Shown in pieces: positions 15,403 through 23,817 of a stretch of DNA of 64,000 nt. The stretch is from NCBI RefSeq assembly GCF_000718775.1, contig NZ_JOCB01000076.1, forward strand, positions 1 through 64,000, read 5' to 3'. The DNA is from Streptomyces sp. NRRL S-31 (GTDB lineage: Bacteria; Actinomycetota; Actinomycetes; Streptomycetales; Streptomycetaceae). Position 1 is the first letter of the stretch. Each line of letters opens with the position of its first letter. The translations under genes were made by a program, and so were the position numbers. Below the pieces are notes generated by a model. That model did no database searches and was not told where the DNA came from. It worked only from the letters and a program-made list of their open reading frames with translations.

Positions 15403-18041
15403 GCACGGACCGGGTACCGGCACAGGCGTCCGGGGCGGCGGACGGTCCCGACGCGCCGCTCGGGGCGCTGGCGCTGCTGCGGCTGGGCGGGATGCCCGGC
15501 GCGGCATGGACGGCGGGCGGCGCCCCGCAGCTGTTCGACGGCGCGGCCCGGCACGCCGACACCGCCGAGCGACTCGCCGTGGCGGCCAGGGCGTTGGCCG
15601 ACAGGCTGGGCGCCGAGGTCGTGCCGCACCCGCTGCTGGCCCCGGCCGACCGGGGTGCTGTGCTCGCCCTCAGGCGCCGGCTGCACTCCGGTACGGCCCC
15701 CCGGGCGGCGGACTGCCTGCTGCTGGAGCGCTCCCCCGCCGTGTCCGCCGGTCTCGGTGCGGCGGCCCGCGCGCTGTGGCGCGAGGCCGAGGCAGCTCAG
15801 GCGGCGCTGACCGGGCTGCGGCAGGCGGTCGCGGACGAACAGCAGCGGGTCGCCGAGCAGGTCTGGCGTACGGCGTGTTCCAGTCCGGTGCTGCGCGCGT
15901 TCCTGGACGACGCCGCTCCCGGACTCACCGACGACGTCGAACAGCGGCTCGCCGCGGGCCAGTCCTGGTCGGGCCGGCGGTTGCGCAAGCGCGCCGCCTA
16001 TCTGTGGCGCGTCCTGGGCCGGGCCGCGGTGAAGACCACACCGCGCGGCTGGGCGGGCCAGATCGCCGTGCTCCCGGTGACCCGGGGGCCCGAAGGGAAC
16101 CTGCCCCTGCTCGCGCCCGGCACCTCCCTCGGGGCCCTCGCCGCCGTCGCCGTGGAGAACGTGCACCTCGTCAGGGCCCGCACCGCACCGCCCGACCTGT
16201 GCACCGCCGGCCCGGAGACCCTGCTGGTGCCGACGCCCCTGCACTTCGCCGAACCACCCGCCACCGCGCCCGGGAACCTCCCCGGCCAGGTCCGCTGCTA
16301 CGTCGTCGACCCGCACGAACCCGGCCGGCTCCGGCAGGTCGTACTGCGCCGCACCCGCGTGCTGGAAGACGTGCTGGCCCTGCTCGCCGACGGGCCCCGG
16401 CCGCTCGGCGAACTGGACCGGGCCCTGCCGTCCGTGACCGAACCGCCGCTGACCGCGTACGTGCTGCGCGGCTTCCTCCAGCACCTGCACACCCTGGGTG
16501 TCCTCCAGGTCTGCCGGGCGCCCCGGTACCACCGCACCGGCTGGGTCCCGGCCGACGCGGTCACCGGCACCGGCGTCCTGCCGCAGGCGCCGGCGGGCGG
16601 CGGGCCCGGCGCCTGGTTCCTCGACTCCCACCGCCGTCTCGGAGCCGGCGCCGCCGTGCCCGCGGCGGCCGTCGCCCGTGTGCAGCACGGGCTGCGGATC
16701 GCGGCCCGGGTCGCCGCCCTCCGGGAAGCCGACACCCCGGCGGACCCTCCCGAGCAACGGTCCTGGTTCCCCGAACTCACCGAACAGGCGCGCCCCATCG
16801 GTGACGTCCTCGCCGACCGGCTGAGCGCCGACGACCCGCCGCCCGCCCCCCGGCGCTACGCGGGATGGGCCCCCGCCCGCGACCCGGCCGGCGGTTACGC
16901 CCGGCTGCTCGCCCACCTGGACGCCGCCGCCCGCTCCGGCGCGACGTGCGTCGACCTCGACGACGCGCTGCTGGACACACTGGGCGCGCCGCAGGGCGCC
17001 GACGCGCTGCCGCCCTGGCCGGTCGACTGCCTGCTGCGCCCGCTCGCCCCGTCCGACGGCGGGGGCCCGGTGGCCGTCCTGGAGACCGCCTCGGCCGCCG
17101 GGGTGCTCGACGCCCGGTTCTCCGACGGGCTGCGCGCCCTGCACGGCGGCCACGGCAACGGCGACGCCTACCGCGCCTTCCTCGCCGCCGTCGAGGAGCG
17201 CACCGGTGTCCGCTTCGTCGACCTGCTGGTGCCGCCGCTCACCGAGCGGTCCGCCAACGCCGTGCGCCGTCCCGTCACCACCCGCTGGTGGACCGGCGAC
17301 CCGGACCCCACGCCGTACTACGGACGGTCCGACGGCACCGCGCGCTACCTCCCGCTGGACCGCATCAGCCTGCGCCTCGGCGACGGCCGGATCATCGCCG
17401 AGGCGAACGGCCGACGCGTCATCCCCGTCTACCACGCCACCCGGTCCCCCGCGCCGCCGTACGACACCCTCGTCCGCCTGCTGCTCGCCGCGAGCCATCC
17501 GGCCGCCGCCTATCTGGTGCGCCTGGACGCGCTGGACGGGGCCCTGCCCGGCCGGGCCGTGCTGCCGCGGCTGACCGCGGGCGGCGATCTGGTCCTCGCC
17601 CCCGCCACCTGGCGGATCGACCGCGGCCTGCCGTGGCTGCCGGACGACGACCTGCTCGCCAAGGTCCGCGCCCTGGCCCTGCTGCGCCGGAGCACCGGCC
17701 TGCCCCGGCACGCCTTCGTCCGCACCGCCCCCGGCGCGAAACCGGTGCCCGTGGACTTCGCCTCGCTGACGGCCGTCCACCTCCTCGAGCGGCTGTGCGC
17801 CCGGCAGGCGGGCACCGCGCTGCTGGCGGAGGAGATGCTGCCGGCACCCGAGGACCTGCTGCTGCGCGACCCGCTGCACGGCGGCGCGGCCGTCGCCGCC
17901 CAACTGCTGCTCCGGCTCCCCCACGACCGATGCGCCGGCCGGCTCGCCGCGGCCGCCGCCGACGCCCTGGTCGGAAGTGGCCGGCACGACGTCCCCGGCC
18001 CGCCGGCCAGGCGGTCCGCCGGGGCGGCCAACACCCGATGA
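15399..18041 (+). CDS. Lanthipeptide dehydratase, tRNA-dependent glutamylation subunit (LanB N-domain)
   Basis: 880 residues from GTG 15399, which overlaps the upstream stop and has GGGGGAGC as ribosome binding site. It matches the Lant_dehydr_N domain: KRAAYLWRVLGRAAVKTTPRG near the N-terminal third (the K-x-TPR-G signature), PTPYYGRSDGTARYLPLDR, and the GDGRIIAEANGRRVIPVYHA segment. It would transfer glutamate from Glu-tRNA to Ser/Thr of the precursor peptide in the cytoplasm. The C-terminal elimination domain of a classical LanB (total about 1000 residues) is absent and is supplied by the preceding gene. The precursor gene begins only 17 bp downstream. Confidence 0.88.
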   Translation: MSTDRVPAQASGAADGPDAPLGALALLRLGGMPGAAWTAGGAPQLFDGAARHADTAERLAVAARALADRLGAEVVPHPLLAPADRGAVLALRRRLHSGTAPRAADCLLLERSPAVSAGLGAAARALWREAEAAQAALTGLRQAVADEQQRVAEQVWRTACSSPVLRAFLDDAAPGLTDDVEQRLAAGQSWSGRRLRKRAAYLWRVLGRAAVKTTPRGWAGQIAVLPVTRGPEGNLPLLAPGTSLGALAAVAVENVHLVRARTAPPDLCTAGPETLLVPTPLHFAEPPATAPGNLPGQVRCYVVDPHEPGRLRQVVLRRTRVLEDVLALLADGPRPLGELDRALPSVTEPPLTAYVLRGFLQHLHTLGVLQVCRAPRYHRTGWVPADAVTGTGVLPQAPAGGGPGAWFLDSHRRLGAGAAVPAAAVARVQHGLRIAARVAALREADTPADPPEQRSWFPELTEQARPIGDVLADRLSADDPPPAPRRYAGWAPARDPAGGYARLLAHLDAAARSGATCVDLDDALLDTLGAPQGADALPPWPVDCLLRPLAPSDGGGPVAVLETASAAGVLDARFSDGLRALHGGHGNGDAYRAFLAAVEERTGVRFVDLLVPPLTERSANAVRRPVTTRWWTGDPDPTPYYGRSDGTARYLPLDRISLRLGDGRIIAEANGRRVIPVYHATRSPAPPYDTLVRLLLAASHPAAAYLVRLDALDGALPGRAVLPRLTAGGDLVLAPATWRIDRGLPWLPDDDLLAKVRALALLRRSTGLPRHAFVRTAPGAKPVPVDFASLTAVHLLERLCARQAGTALLAEEMLPAPEDLLLRDPLHGGAAVAAQLLLRLPHDRCAGRLAAAAADALVGSGRHDVPGPPARRSAGAANTR

Positions 18042-18058
18042 GTGAAAGGGGAAGTCCC

Positions 18059-18211
18059 ATGCCCGGCAACGAACTCACCGAACTCGACACCTTGATCGGC
18101 GACCTCGAGGAGCGGATCACCGCCGAGGACCTGCCGACGGTCTCCGCGTACACGCAGGGATGCAGCGGCCTGTGCACGATCCTCGTGTGCGGCACGGTGG
18201 TCGTCTGTTGA
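18059..18211 (+). CDS. SapT-like lanthipeptide precursor peptide
   Basis: A 50-codon gene with AAAGGGGAAG before its ATG. Residues 1-30 form an acidic leader (MPGNELTELDTLIGDLEERI then TAEDLPTVSA). The predicted core, residues 31-50, is YTQGCSGLCTILVCGTVVVC. From memory SapT of Streptomyces tendae has the same pattern over 21 residues, starting YTQGCSGLCTIVIC, so about 16 of 20 positions agree and all Ser/Thr and Cys positions are kept. The order Thr2-Cys5, Ser6-Cys9, Thr10-Cys14 and Thr16-Cys20 allows four thioether rings (one lanthionine, three methyllanthionines). SapT is a surface-active peptide that helps aerial hyphae form. Leader cleavage after VSA is inferred. No dedicated protease or transporter is encoded beside it. 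Confidence 0.85.
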   Translation: MPGNELTELDTLIGDLEERITAEDLPTVSAYTQGCSGLCTILVCGTVVVC

Positions 18212-18221
18212 TCCACCCACA

Positions 18222-18249
18222 GGAGCCGCCCGCCCGGGCGGGCGGCTCC
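18222..18249 (+). terminator. Attenuating terminator between precursor and cyclase genes
   Basis: GGAGCCGCCCGCCC (18222-18235) is followed without spacer by its perfect inverted copy (18236-18249). The hairpin begins 10 bp after the precursor stop and ends 25 bp before the cyclase start. Such a structure typically makes precursor mRNA more abundant than the cyclase message by partial termination or by protecting the 3' end. Confidence 0.8.
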
Positions 18250-18273
18250 GCCGCGCGGGACGGGAGGAGGACG

Positions 18274-19509
18274 ATGGCGCACGACACGGCGGCACCGGCC
18301 GCCCGGGCGGACGACGTCCTCGGCGTCGCCGTCCGGTACCTGCGGGAGTGGACCGCCGCGCCCGGCGCGGGAGGACACCCCTGCGATCCCGGTATCCCCG
18401 TCCTGGCGTCCCTGGTCGCGGACGAGCGGGCGGCGCCCGCCGCCGTGGCCGCGTGGTCGCGCACGGCCGGTCGCGGACCGTCCCACCCCGCCCTGTACGA
18501 CGGGGGCCTGGCCGGTACGTTCGTCGGCCTGCGGCTGGGTGCCCGCTGCCAACCGGGGCTGCGGCGGGCGGCGGACCGGCTCGGCGCGCACCTCGCCTCG
18601 CGCCCGGCCCGGTACCGCACCCGCGAAGTGGCCTTCCCGGACTATGACTTGATCTCCGGCCCGGCCGGCACACTGCTCGCCCTGTGCACGACCGAACCGG
18701 CGGAACCGACGGAACCGACGGAACCGACGGAACCAGCCGAACCGGCCGCCCCGGACCAGCCGCCGCCTCCGCTCGTCGCGCACCTGGTGCTCCTGTGCGA
18801 CGAGGCGGACCTCGGGCGGCTGCGCACGGGACAGTACGCGCACCACCCGCAGCTGGGCTGGGTGCACGGCCTCGTCAACACCGGTATGGGGCACGGCGTC
18901 GCCGGACTCGTCACCGCGCTCACCGCGGCACTGCGCCGCGCCGGACCGGACGCGGACCTCACCGGCGACCTCGCCGCGGCGCTCGACCGGGCCACCCGCT
19001 GGCTGGTCCGCCAGGCGTACGACGACGAGCGGTCCATCCGCACCTGGCCCGGCGCCGGGCCCGCGGGCCCGCCCTCCCGCACGGCCCACCCCCGCCAGGC
19101 GTGGTGCTACGGCACCCCGGGCGTCGCCTGGGCGCTGTGGGACGCCGCCGACGCCCTCGGGGACACCGCCGCCGCCGACTGGGCCGCCGCCGCGTTCACC
19201 ACGCTCGCCGGGCACTACGACGAGACCTTCCACCTCTACGGCGACACCCCCGGCGACCGCCTCGGACTGTGCCACGGCGCGGCGGGCGTACTGGCCGTCG
19301 CCGACGCCTTCGACCGCCACGCGCGACTGCCCGCCGCCGGCGCACTCAAGAACCGGCTCGTCCGCCACCTGACGGCCCGGCTCGCCGCTCCCCCGCCCGC
19401 CGACGGACCCGCCGACCTGCTGAACGGACTGCCGGGGACCCTGGCCGCGCTGCTCACCGCCGCCCACGGAGCGCCCCGCGGCTGGCTGCCCTGCCTGGGG
19501 TTGCGCTGA
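18274..19509 (+). CDS. Lanthipeptide cyclase LanC
   Basis: 411 residues, ATG with GGGAGGAGG. LanC fold motifs are visible in order: GMGHGVAG (GxxHGxxG), zinc ligand Cys278 in WCYGTPG, and zinc ligands Cys333-His334 in LCHGAAG. It should add cysteine thiols of the precursor to dehydrated Ser/Thr to make the thioether rings. A Glu-Pro-Thr-rich linker (about residues 141-158), encoded by six 9-bp repeats, interrupts the first half and is probably a surface loop. It is the last gene of the apparent operon dehydratase subunits-precursor-cyclase. No LanT exporter or immunity gene follows. Confidence 0.92.
   Translation: MAHDTAAPAARADDVLGVAVRYLREWTAAPGAGGHPCDPGIPVLASLVADERAAPAAVAAWSRTAGRGPSHPALYDGGLAGTFVGLRLGARCQPGLRRAADRLGAHLASRPARYRTREVAFPDYDLISGPAGTLLALCTTEPAEPTEPTEPTEPAEPAAPDQPPPPLVAHLVLLCDEADLGRLRTGQYAHHPQLGWVHGLVNTGMGHGVAGLVTALTAALRRAGPDADLTGDLAAALDRATRWLVRQAYDDERSIRTWPGAGPAGPPSRTAHPRQAWCYGTPGVAWALWDAADALGDTAAADWAAAAFTTLAGHYDETFHLYGDTPGDRLGLCHGAAGVLAVADAFDRHARLPAAGALKNRLVRHLTARLAAPPPADGPADLLNGLPGTLAALLTAAHGAPRGWLPCLGLR
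18694..18747 (+). repeat. 9-bp tandem repeat in the cyclase gene (6 copies)
   Basis: Six 9-bp units close to GAACCGACG encode EPA, EPT, EPT, EPT, EPA, EPA. The central three units are identical, so the array is likely to vary in length between strains without changing the frame. Confidence 0.85.
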
Positions 19510-19942
19510 CCGCCGGCCGGACGGCGCCGCGCTCCCGTCCTCCCCGTCGACGAATTTCGACTTCATGCGTCCTGTGGCCCTACACCACAGCGGTCCTGGC
19601 CCGGCCGTACCGCGTACGCGGATGCATCCCGGACGCGGACGAGCCCTCCGTCAGCGTCGCTTTGTGGACCGGACCGATTCGACGGCAAACGGATCATGAA
19701 CGGCAGCGCCCTCGTCGAAGGCGAACCGAACAGATGCTTGTGCGAGGGCTCCCACACTCGCACACGCGCGGGGTTCTACTTCGACCGGCCGGGCCAGGTG
19801 CGACAGGTGGACGGTTGACTCGCGTCGGCCCGGCCGGGAGCTGACGGGCAGCGGTCTCTGCATCCCTCGCACGATCGTTGGCCGCGGGTCACCGGCAGCG
19901 GCTTGCTTCGCGCGGCGCTGCGCCCGGGCCCCGGGCCGGCCC
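19510..19942. other. Gene-free segment after the lanthipeptide cluster
   Basis: About 430 bp without a supported gene. Base composition is less extreme than nearby (for example 19660-19770). A small inverted repeat GTCGA-CGAATT-TCGAC lies at about 19546-19561. No transporter, peptidase or regulator fragment of the lanthipeptide cluster was recognised here. Confidence 0.5.
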
Positions 19943-20578
19943 TCAGTAGCGCTGGGCCTGTGCCAGGACCGGTGTCAGCCTGGGTTCCGGCGGCCGGTGG
20001 CTGAACGCGATGGGCTGTTCCTTCTTGCCGGGCTTGAGGCGTTCCGCGCCGACGTACCGCGTCTCGACCACCTTGCCGGCGGAGTCCTTGAAGTCGATCC
20101 GCACGGCGTAGGAGGCTTCGCGGTCGGTCTTGTTGGTGATGGTGACGAGGACGGCGAGCACTCCGCCGGTCTCCGCCCTCGGCAGGCCCGTCATGGCGAC
20201 CTCGGAGAGGGCGTTGCCCCGCCCTTGGACGTTCTTCAGCTCCTTCTCCGCCGCCCCGCTCCGGCGCTGCGTCTCGGCCTCCACCGACGCTTCGAACTCG
20301 GAGGCGCGGGCCGACGCGGACGACGCCGCGGCGGAGGCGGACGACCGGGCGGAGCTGATCGCGGCGGAGGCGGAGGACGCCAGGGCCGACGGCGGCGTGC
20401 CGGAGAAGGAGGAGGCGTTCGGCGGGCTGGTGGTGCCGGCCGGGGCCGGGGAGGCGCCCTGGCCGCTGCCGCCGCCACAGGCCACGAGAGTGCCGGTCAG
20501 GAGGAGAGCGCCGAGTGCGCTTCCCCCGACGGTCCGGCGGCGGCCCCGTCCGGAGCCTCCGAGTCGGGTCACGGACAT
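19943..20578 (-). CDS. Lipoprotein with Ala/Ser-rich linker and FxLYD-like domain
   Basis: 211 residues from ATG 20578 with GGGAAGG upstream. The signal peptide ends in the lipobox LVAC, so it should be lipid-anchored outside the membrane. A Gly/Ser/Pro stretch is followed by an Ala/Ser-rich helix (SSASAAISSARSSASAAASS), a charged segment, and a beta-rich domain ending AQAQRY (with NKTDREASYAVRIDFKDSAG inside). The NxTDxxxSxAVxxxFxDxxG pattern is shared with the lipoprotein at 7197-7691. Both are probably extracytoplasmic binding or stabilising domains of unknown ligand. Confidence 0.75.
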   Translation of the reverse strand: MSVTRLGGSGRGRRRTVGGSALGALLLTGTLVACGGGSGQGASPAPAGTTSPPNASSFSGTPPSALASSASAAISSARSSASAAASSASARASEFEASVEAETQRRSGAAEKELKNVQGRGNALSEVAMTGLPRAETGGVLAVLVTITNKTDREASYAVRIDFKDSAGKVVETRYVGAERLKPGKKEQPIAFSHRPPEPRLTPVLAQAQRY

Positions 20579-20700
20579 GTTGCCTTCCCTGGGGTTCGCA
20601 GGTCCCGTCCCTCCATGGTCAGTGCCGGATTCGGCACCCGCGAGTCGGGGGCGTCCGCGCACGCCTCCGCACGGGCGCACGCGTACGACAAGATGTGGGC

Positions 20701-21825
20701 GTGAGCGGCTCGTCCAGCACCCCCGTGCGCGGCACCCTCACCCCCGTGCGCGGCACCCTCACCCCCGGCGGGCGCGACCGGACCGCCCGCGCCGCCGCCG
20801 ACGCGCTCCTCGCCGTCCGGCCGGACATCGAACGCGACGCCACGTTCGCGCAGACCTTGCGCTCCCCCACGACGGCGCTCACCGTCTGTGCCGAAGACGC
20901 CCTGTACCGGCCGAGCGCTCTACGGCGTGCTCCACCGGGCCGGGACGAGTTTCGGCGAGAGCGGCCGGGGCGCCACCGCGCTCGGCCACTTCCGGCGGCT
21001 CGTCGAGGCCACCACCGCCCGGCTCGGCCCCGACCAGCCGGACACCCTCGCCGCCCCCTGCCACCACGCCTCGCGGTGGCAGGGGGAGGCGGGGGACACC
21101 GCGGGTGCCGCGTCCGCGGTGACCGAGTTGCTCGCCGACTACCACCGGGTGCTGGCCGCGGACCACCCCGACATCCTCAGTGCACGGCCCTGCCTCGCCT
21201 ACTGGCTCGGCGCGCTGGGAGACTCCGTCGGGGCGGCCGCCGCCTTCGCCGGCCTGCGCCACGACTGCGCGCGAGCACTGGGCGAGGACCACCCCCACGC
21301 CCTCAACACCCGGCACTGCCTCGCCTACTGGCTCGGGGAGGCGGGGGACGCGGCCGGGGCCGCCGCCGGCTTCGGCGACCTGCGCCGGGACGAACTGCGC
21401 GTGCTGGACGAGGACCATCCGGAGACCCCGCACACCCGCTCCTACCCGGCCCGGCTCCAGGGCCTCGGCGGGGATGCGGCCGGGGCGGCCGACGCCTTCG
21501 CCGGCCTGCTCGTCGACTACCTGCGGGTGCTGGGCGCCGACCACGTCCACACCCTCACCATCCGGTTCCCCCTGGCATCCTGGACGGAGAGGGCGGGGGA
21601 CCCCGCCTCGGCCGCGACCGCGTTCGCCGGGCTGCTCGAGGACTGGGTGCGCTTGCTGGGGCCGACCACCCCGGCGCCCGCACCGTCCTCGCCGGCCTCG
21701 CCCTCGCGTGCGGGACGGCGGTCGGTGACGAGCGCACCGCCGGTTGGCGTGCGTCCCCGGCACGGCCCGGTCCCCGCCGCCCGCTCCCCCGAGACGTCCG
21801 TCCGCACCCGACCGGGGCCGTGTGA
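20701..21825 (+). pseudogene. Tetratricopeptide-repeat protein with two frameshifts
   Basis: The N-terminal part (from GTG 20701: RTARAAADALLAVRPDIERD to the TVCAEDALY segment) and the C-terminal part (ARTVLAGLALACGTAVGDER) are in one frame. The central TPR region (RALYGVLHRAGTSFGESGRG, then four repeats of the form AGDxAGAAxAFAxLxxDxxRVLGxDHP) is in another. Thus one shift occurs near 20910 and a compensating one near 21650. Only together do they give a typical Streptomyces NB-ARC-less TPR protein. Either the gene has decayed or the sequence has two errors. A perfect 20-21-bp duplication (encoding TPVRGTL twice) lies near the start. The repeat domain would bind peptides or other proteins. 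Confidence 0.55.
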
Positions 21826-22219
21826 TCCGGCCCGGGGACGGGAACCCGGCGCCGGGCAGCAGCACACGGCCCGCGACAGCCACGCACCGGTGGCGGCCGG
21901 ATCCCCGCCGGTCCGCGGGTGAGGTCCCGCCATCCGGCGGGGGTGGTCCGGCCACCTGCCGGATGGTCGCGGCGGCACCGCTGCTGAAGTGTGGTGACCA
22001 ATGGGAAACCTCTCCGTTCCAGCCAGCCCGTCCACGACAGCGGCGGCCCTCCACGGCCGCCGCTGAACACGGACAGCACGCGGGAACGGGGCGCTCCGCC
22101 GCCATACCCGGCCCGGCCCAGATGGCCATGGCACGGGGGCGGCGCGGACCGGGTCCCTCCGGCGGCATCCGCCCGAGGCACCTGTCCCGGCTCCGGAGCG
22201 CCACTGAGAAGGAGGTCGG
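21826..22219. other. Gene-free segment
   Basis: About 390 bp between the TPR relic and the histidine-phosphatase-like gene. No coding region, hairpin or repeat of note was found, apart from the AAGGAGG ribosome binding site at its right end. Confidence 0.45.
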
Positions 22220-22879
22220 ATGGTGACCGTGCGACTGACGATGCTCTGTGCGACCGCCGCGCCAGGCAGCCAGGACGGGCTCTTCGGGAACGGTTCCCCG
22301 GGCGAGCGCGGCCGGCGCGAGCTGGCGGCGGCCAAGGCGGCCCTGCCGCCGTACTCACGGGCCCTGCGGGCGCCCTCGGCCCACTGCGCGCGGATCGCGG
22401 AGGCTCTCGCGGTCGACGCCACGCCCGAGAACGTCCTGCGCGACCTGGACTACGGCGTGTGGGACGGCCGCCCGCCCGAGGACATCGCGGCCGAGGACCC
22501 GCACGGCTTCTCCACCTGGCTGACCGATCCCGACGCCGTACCCCACGGCGGCGAATCCGTCGGACGGCTGTGCCGGCGTACGGAGTCCTGGCTGAAGGAA
22601 CTGCCCGCCGACGCGGGGAGCGTGCTCACGATCACCGAGGCCGCCGTCATCCGGGCCGCGCTGGTGCACGTGTTGTCCGTACCCGTCCGTTCCTTCTGGC
22701 ACCTCCGGGTGCCCGCCCTGTCCACGGTGACGCTGACGCTGCGCGACGGTCTCTGGAACGCCCGGCTGGGACAGCCGGTGGCCGAGCGGCGACCGGCACG
22801 GGCCGACGACAGCCCGCCCGTCGCGGTCCTCGCCATGCCGGCCACCCGGCAGCCCCTGTGCCTCGCCGGCCGGCCCTGA
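22220..22879 (+). CDS. Histidine-phosphatase-fold protein lacking both catalytic histidines
   Basis: 219 residues, ATG with AAGGAGGT upstream. The overall pattern is that of the phosphoglycerate-mutase/histidine phosphatase family: SRALRAPSAHCARIAEALAV, LRDLDYGVWDGRPPEDIAAE, DPDAVPHGGESVGRLCRRTE and a C-terminal VIRAALVHVL. However, the N-terminal RHG motif is replaced (MVTVRLTMLCATAA), and the second His position reads ITEAAV instead of THxxV. It is therefore probably a non-catalytic member with a binding role. It stands alone between a relic and a two-component system. Confidence 0.75.
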   Translation: MVTVRLTMLCATAAPGSQDGLFGNGSPGERGRRELAAAKAALPPYSRALRAPSAHCARIAEALAVDATPENVLRDLDYGVWDGRPPEDIAAEDPHGFSTWLTDPDAVPHGGESVGRLCRRTESWLKELPADAGSVLTITEAAVIRAALVHVLSVPVRSFWHLRVPALSTVTLTLRDGLWNARLGQPVAERRPARADDSPPVAVLAMPATRQPLCLAGRP

Positions 22880-23073
22880 CCTCGGCGCCCCCTCCGCACC
22901 GGTTCCACCGCGCCGGCGACCGGACCGGACCCCGCGACCACCGGAGCACCCCTCCCCCGCCGCCGGTCTCGAACCCGTCGCCCCGAGACCGGCGCCCGCC
23001 CCGGAACGGTCCTGCTCACACTCTCCGCCCCGCACCATCCGCCTCGATCCGGCCGCACGGCCGCGCGCGGTGA

Positions 23074-23101
23074 CCGCGCCGCTGGGCGCCCAGCGGCGCG
23101 G
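23074..23101. other. 28-bp perfect palindrome upstream of a response-regulator gene
   Basis: CCGCGCCGCTGGGC is followed directly by its exact inverted copy. As RNA it would be a terminator-like hairpin for the upstream gene; as DNA it could be an operator for the regulator starting 63 bp later. Position between the two genes favours a terminator. Confidence 0.5.
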
Positions 23102-23163
23102 ACGCGCCCGACGTGGTACGAATCGGACAGTACTCCCGTACTCCCGTAGAGGCTGGAGCGCAG

Positions 23164-23817
23164 GTGATCCGGGTACTGGTGGTCGACGACGAAGCCCTGA
23201 TCCGCACGGGCTTCCAGCGCATCCTGGACGCCGCCGACGGGATCGAGGTCGTGGGCGCGGTCTCCGGCGGTCAGGCCGTCCGCACGGTACGCGAGACCCG
23301 GCCCGACGTCGTTCTGCTGGACATCCGCATGCCGGACGTGGACGGCCTGACCGTGCTGAGCGAGATCCGCCGCCTGCCGGAGCCCCCGGTGGTGGCGATG
23401 CTGACCACGTTCGACATGGACGAGTACGTCGAGACGGCACTGCGCTCGGGCGCGGCCGGTTTCCTCCTCAAGGACACCGATCCGGAGGCGCTGCCCCCCG
23501 CGGTGGAGAGCCTGGCCCGGGGCGGCACGGTCCTGTCGCCGAAGGTCACCCGCACACTGGTGGACGGCTATCTGAGCGCGGGGCCGCAGGAGCGCCCGCC
23601 GAAGGCGCTCGAGCGGCTGACCGAGCGTGAGCGTGAGGTGCTCGTCCTGGTCGCCGAGGGCCTGTCGAACACCGAGATCGCGACCCGGATGCACCTGGGC
23701 ACCGGCACGGTCAAGGACCACGTCAGCGCGATCCTGACCAAGCTGGAGGTCGGCGGCCGGGTCCAGGCCGCCCTCCTCGCCCAGCGGGCCGGGCTGCTCA
23801 CCCGGGACACGGGATGA
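23164..23817 (+). CDS. NarL/LuxR-type response regulator
   Basis: 217 residues from GTG 23164 (GGAG upstream; a longer in-frame start has none). The receiver domain (1-120) has the acidic pair VVDDE, phospho-acceptor Asp53 in LLDIRMPD, Thr in MLTTFD and Lys in FLLKDTD. The LuxR-type HTH (about 150-212) carries LTEREREVLVLVAEGLSNTE and the recognition region GTVKDHVSAILTKL. Its stop overlaps the start of the adjacent histidine kinase (ATGA), so the two form a translationally coupled two-component pair. The target is unknown. Confidence 0.93.
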   Translation: MIRVLVVDDEALIRTGFQRILDAADGIEVVGAVSGGQAVRTVRETRPDVVLLDIRMPDVDGLTVLSEIRRLPEPPVVAMLTTFDMDEYVETALRSGAAGFLLKDTDPEALPPAVESLARGGTVLSPKVTRTLVDGYLSAGPQERPPKALERLTEREREVLVLVAEGLSNTEIATRMHLGTGTVKDHVSAILTKLEVGGRVQAALLAQRAGLLTRDTG

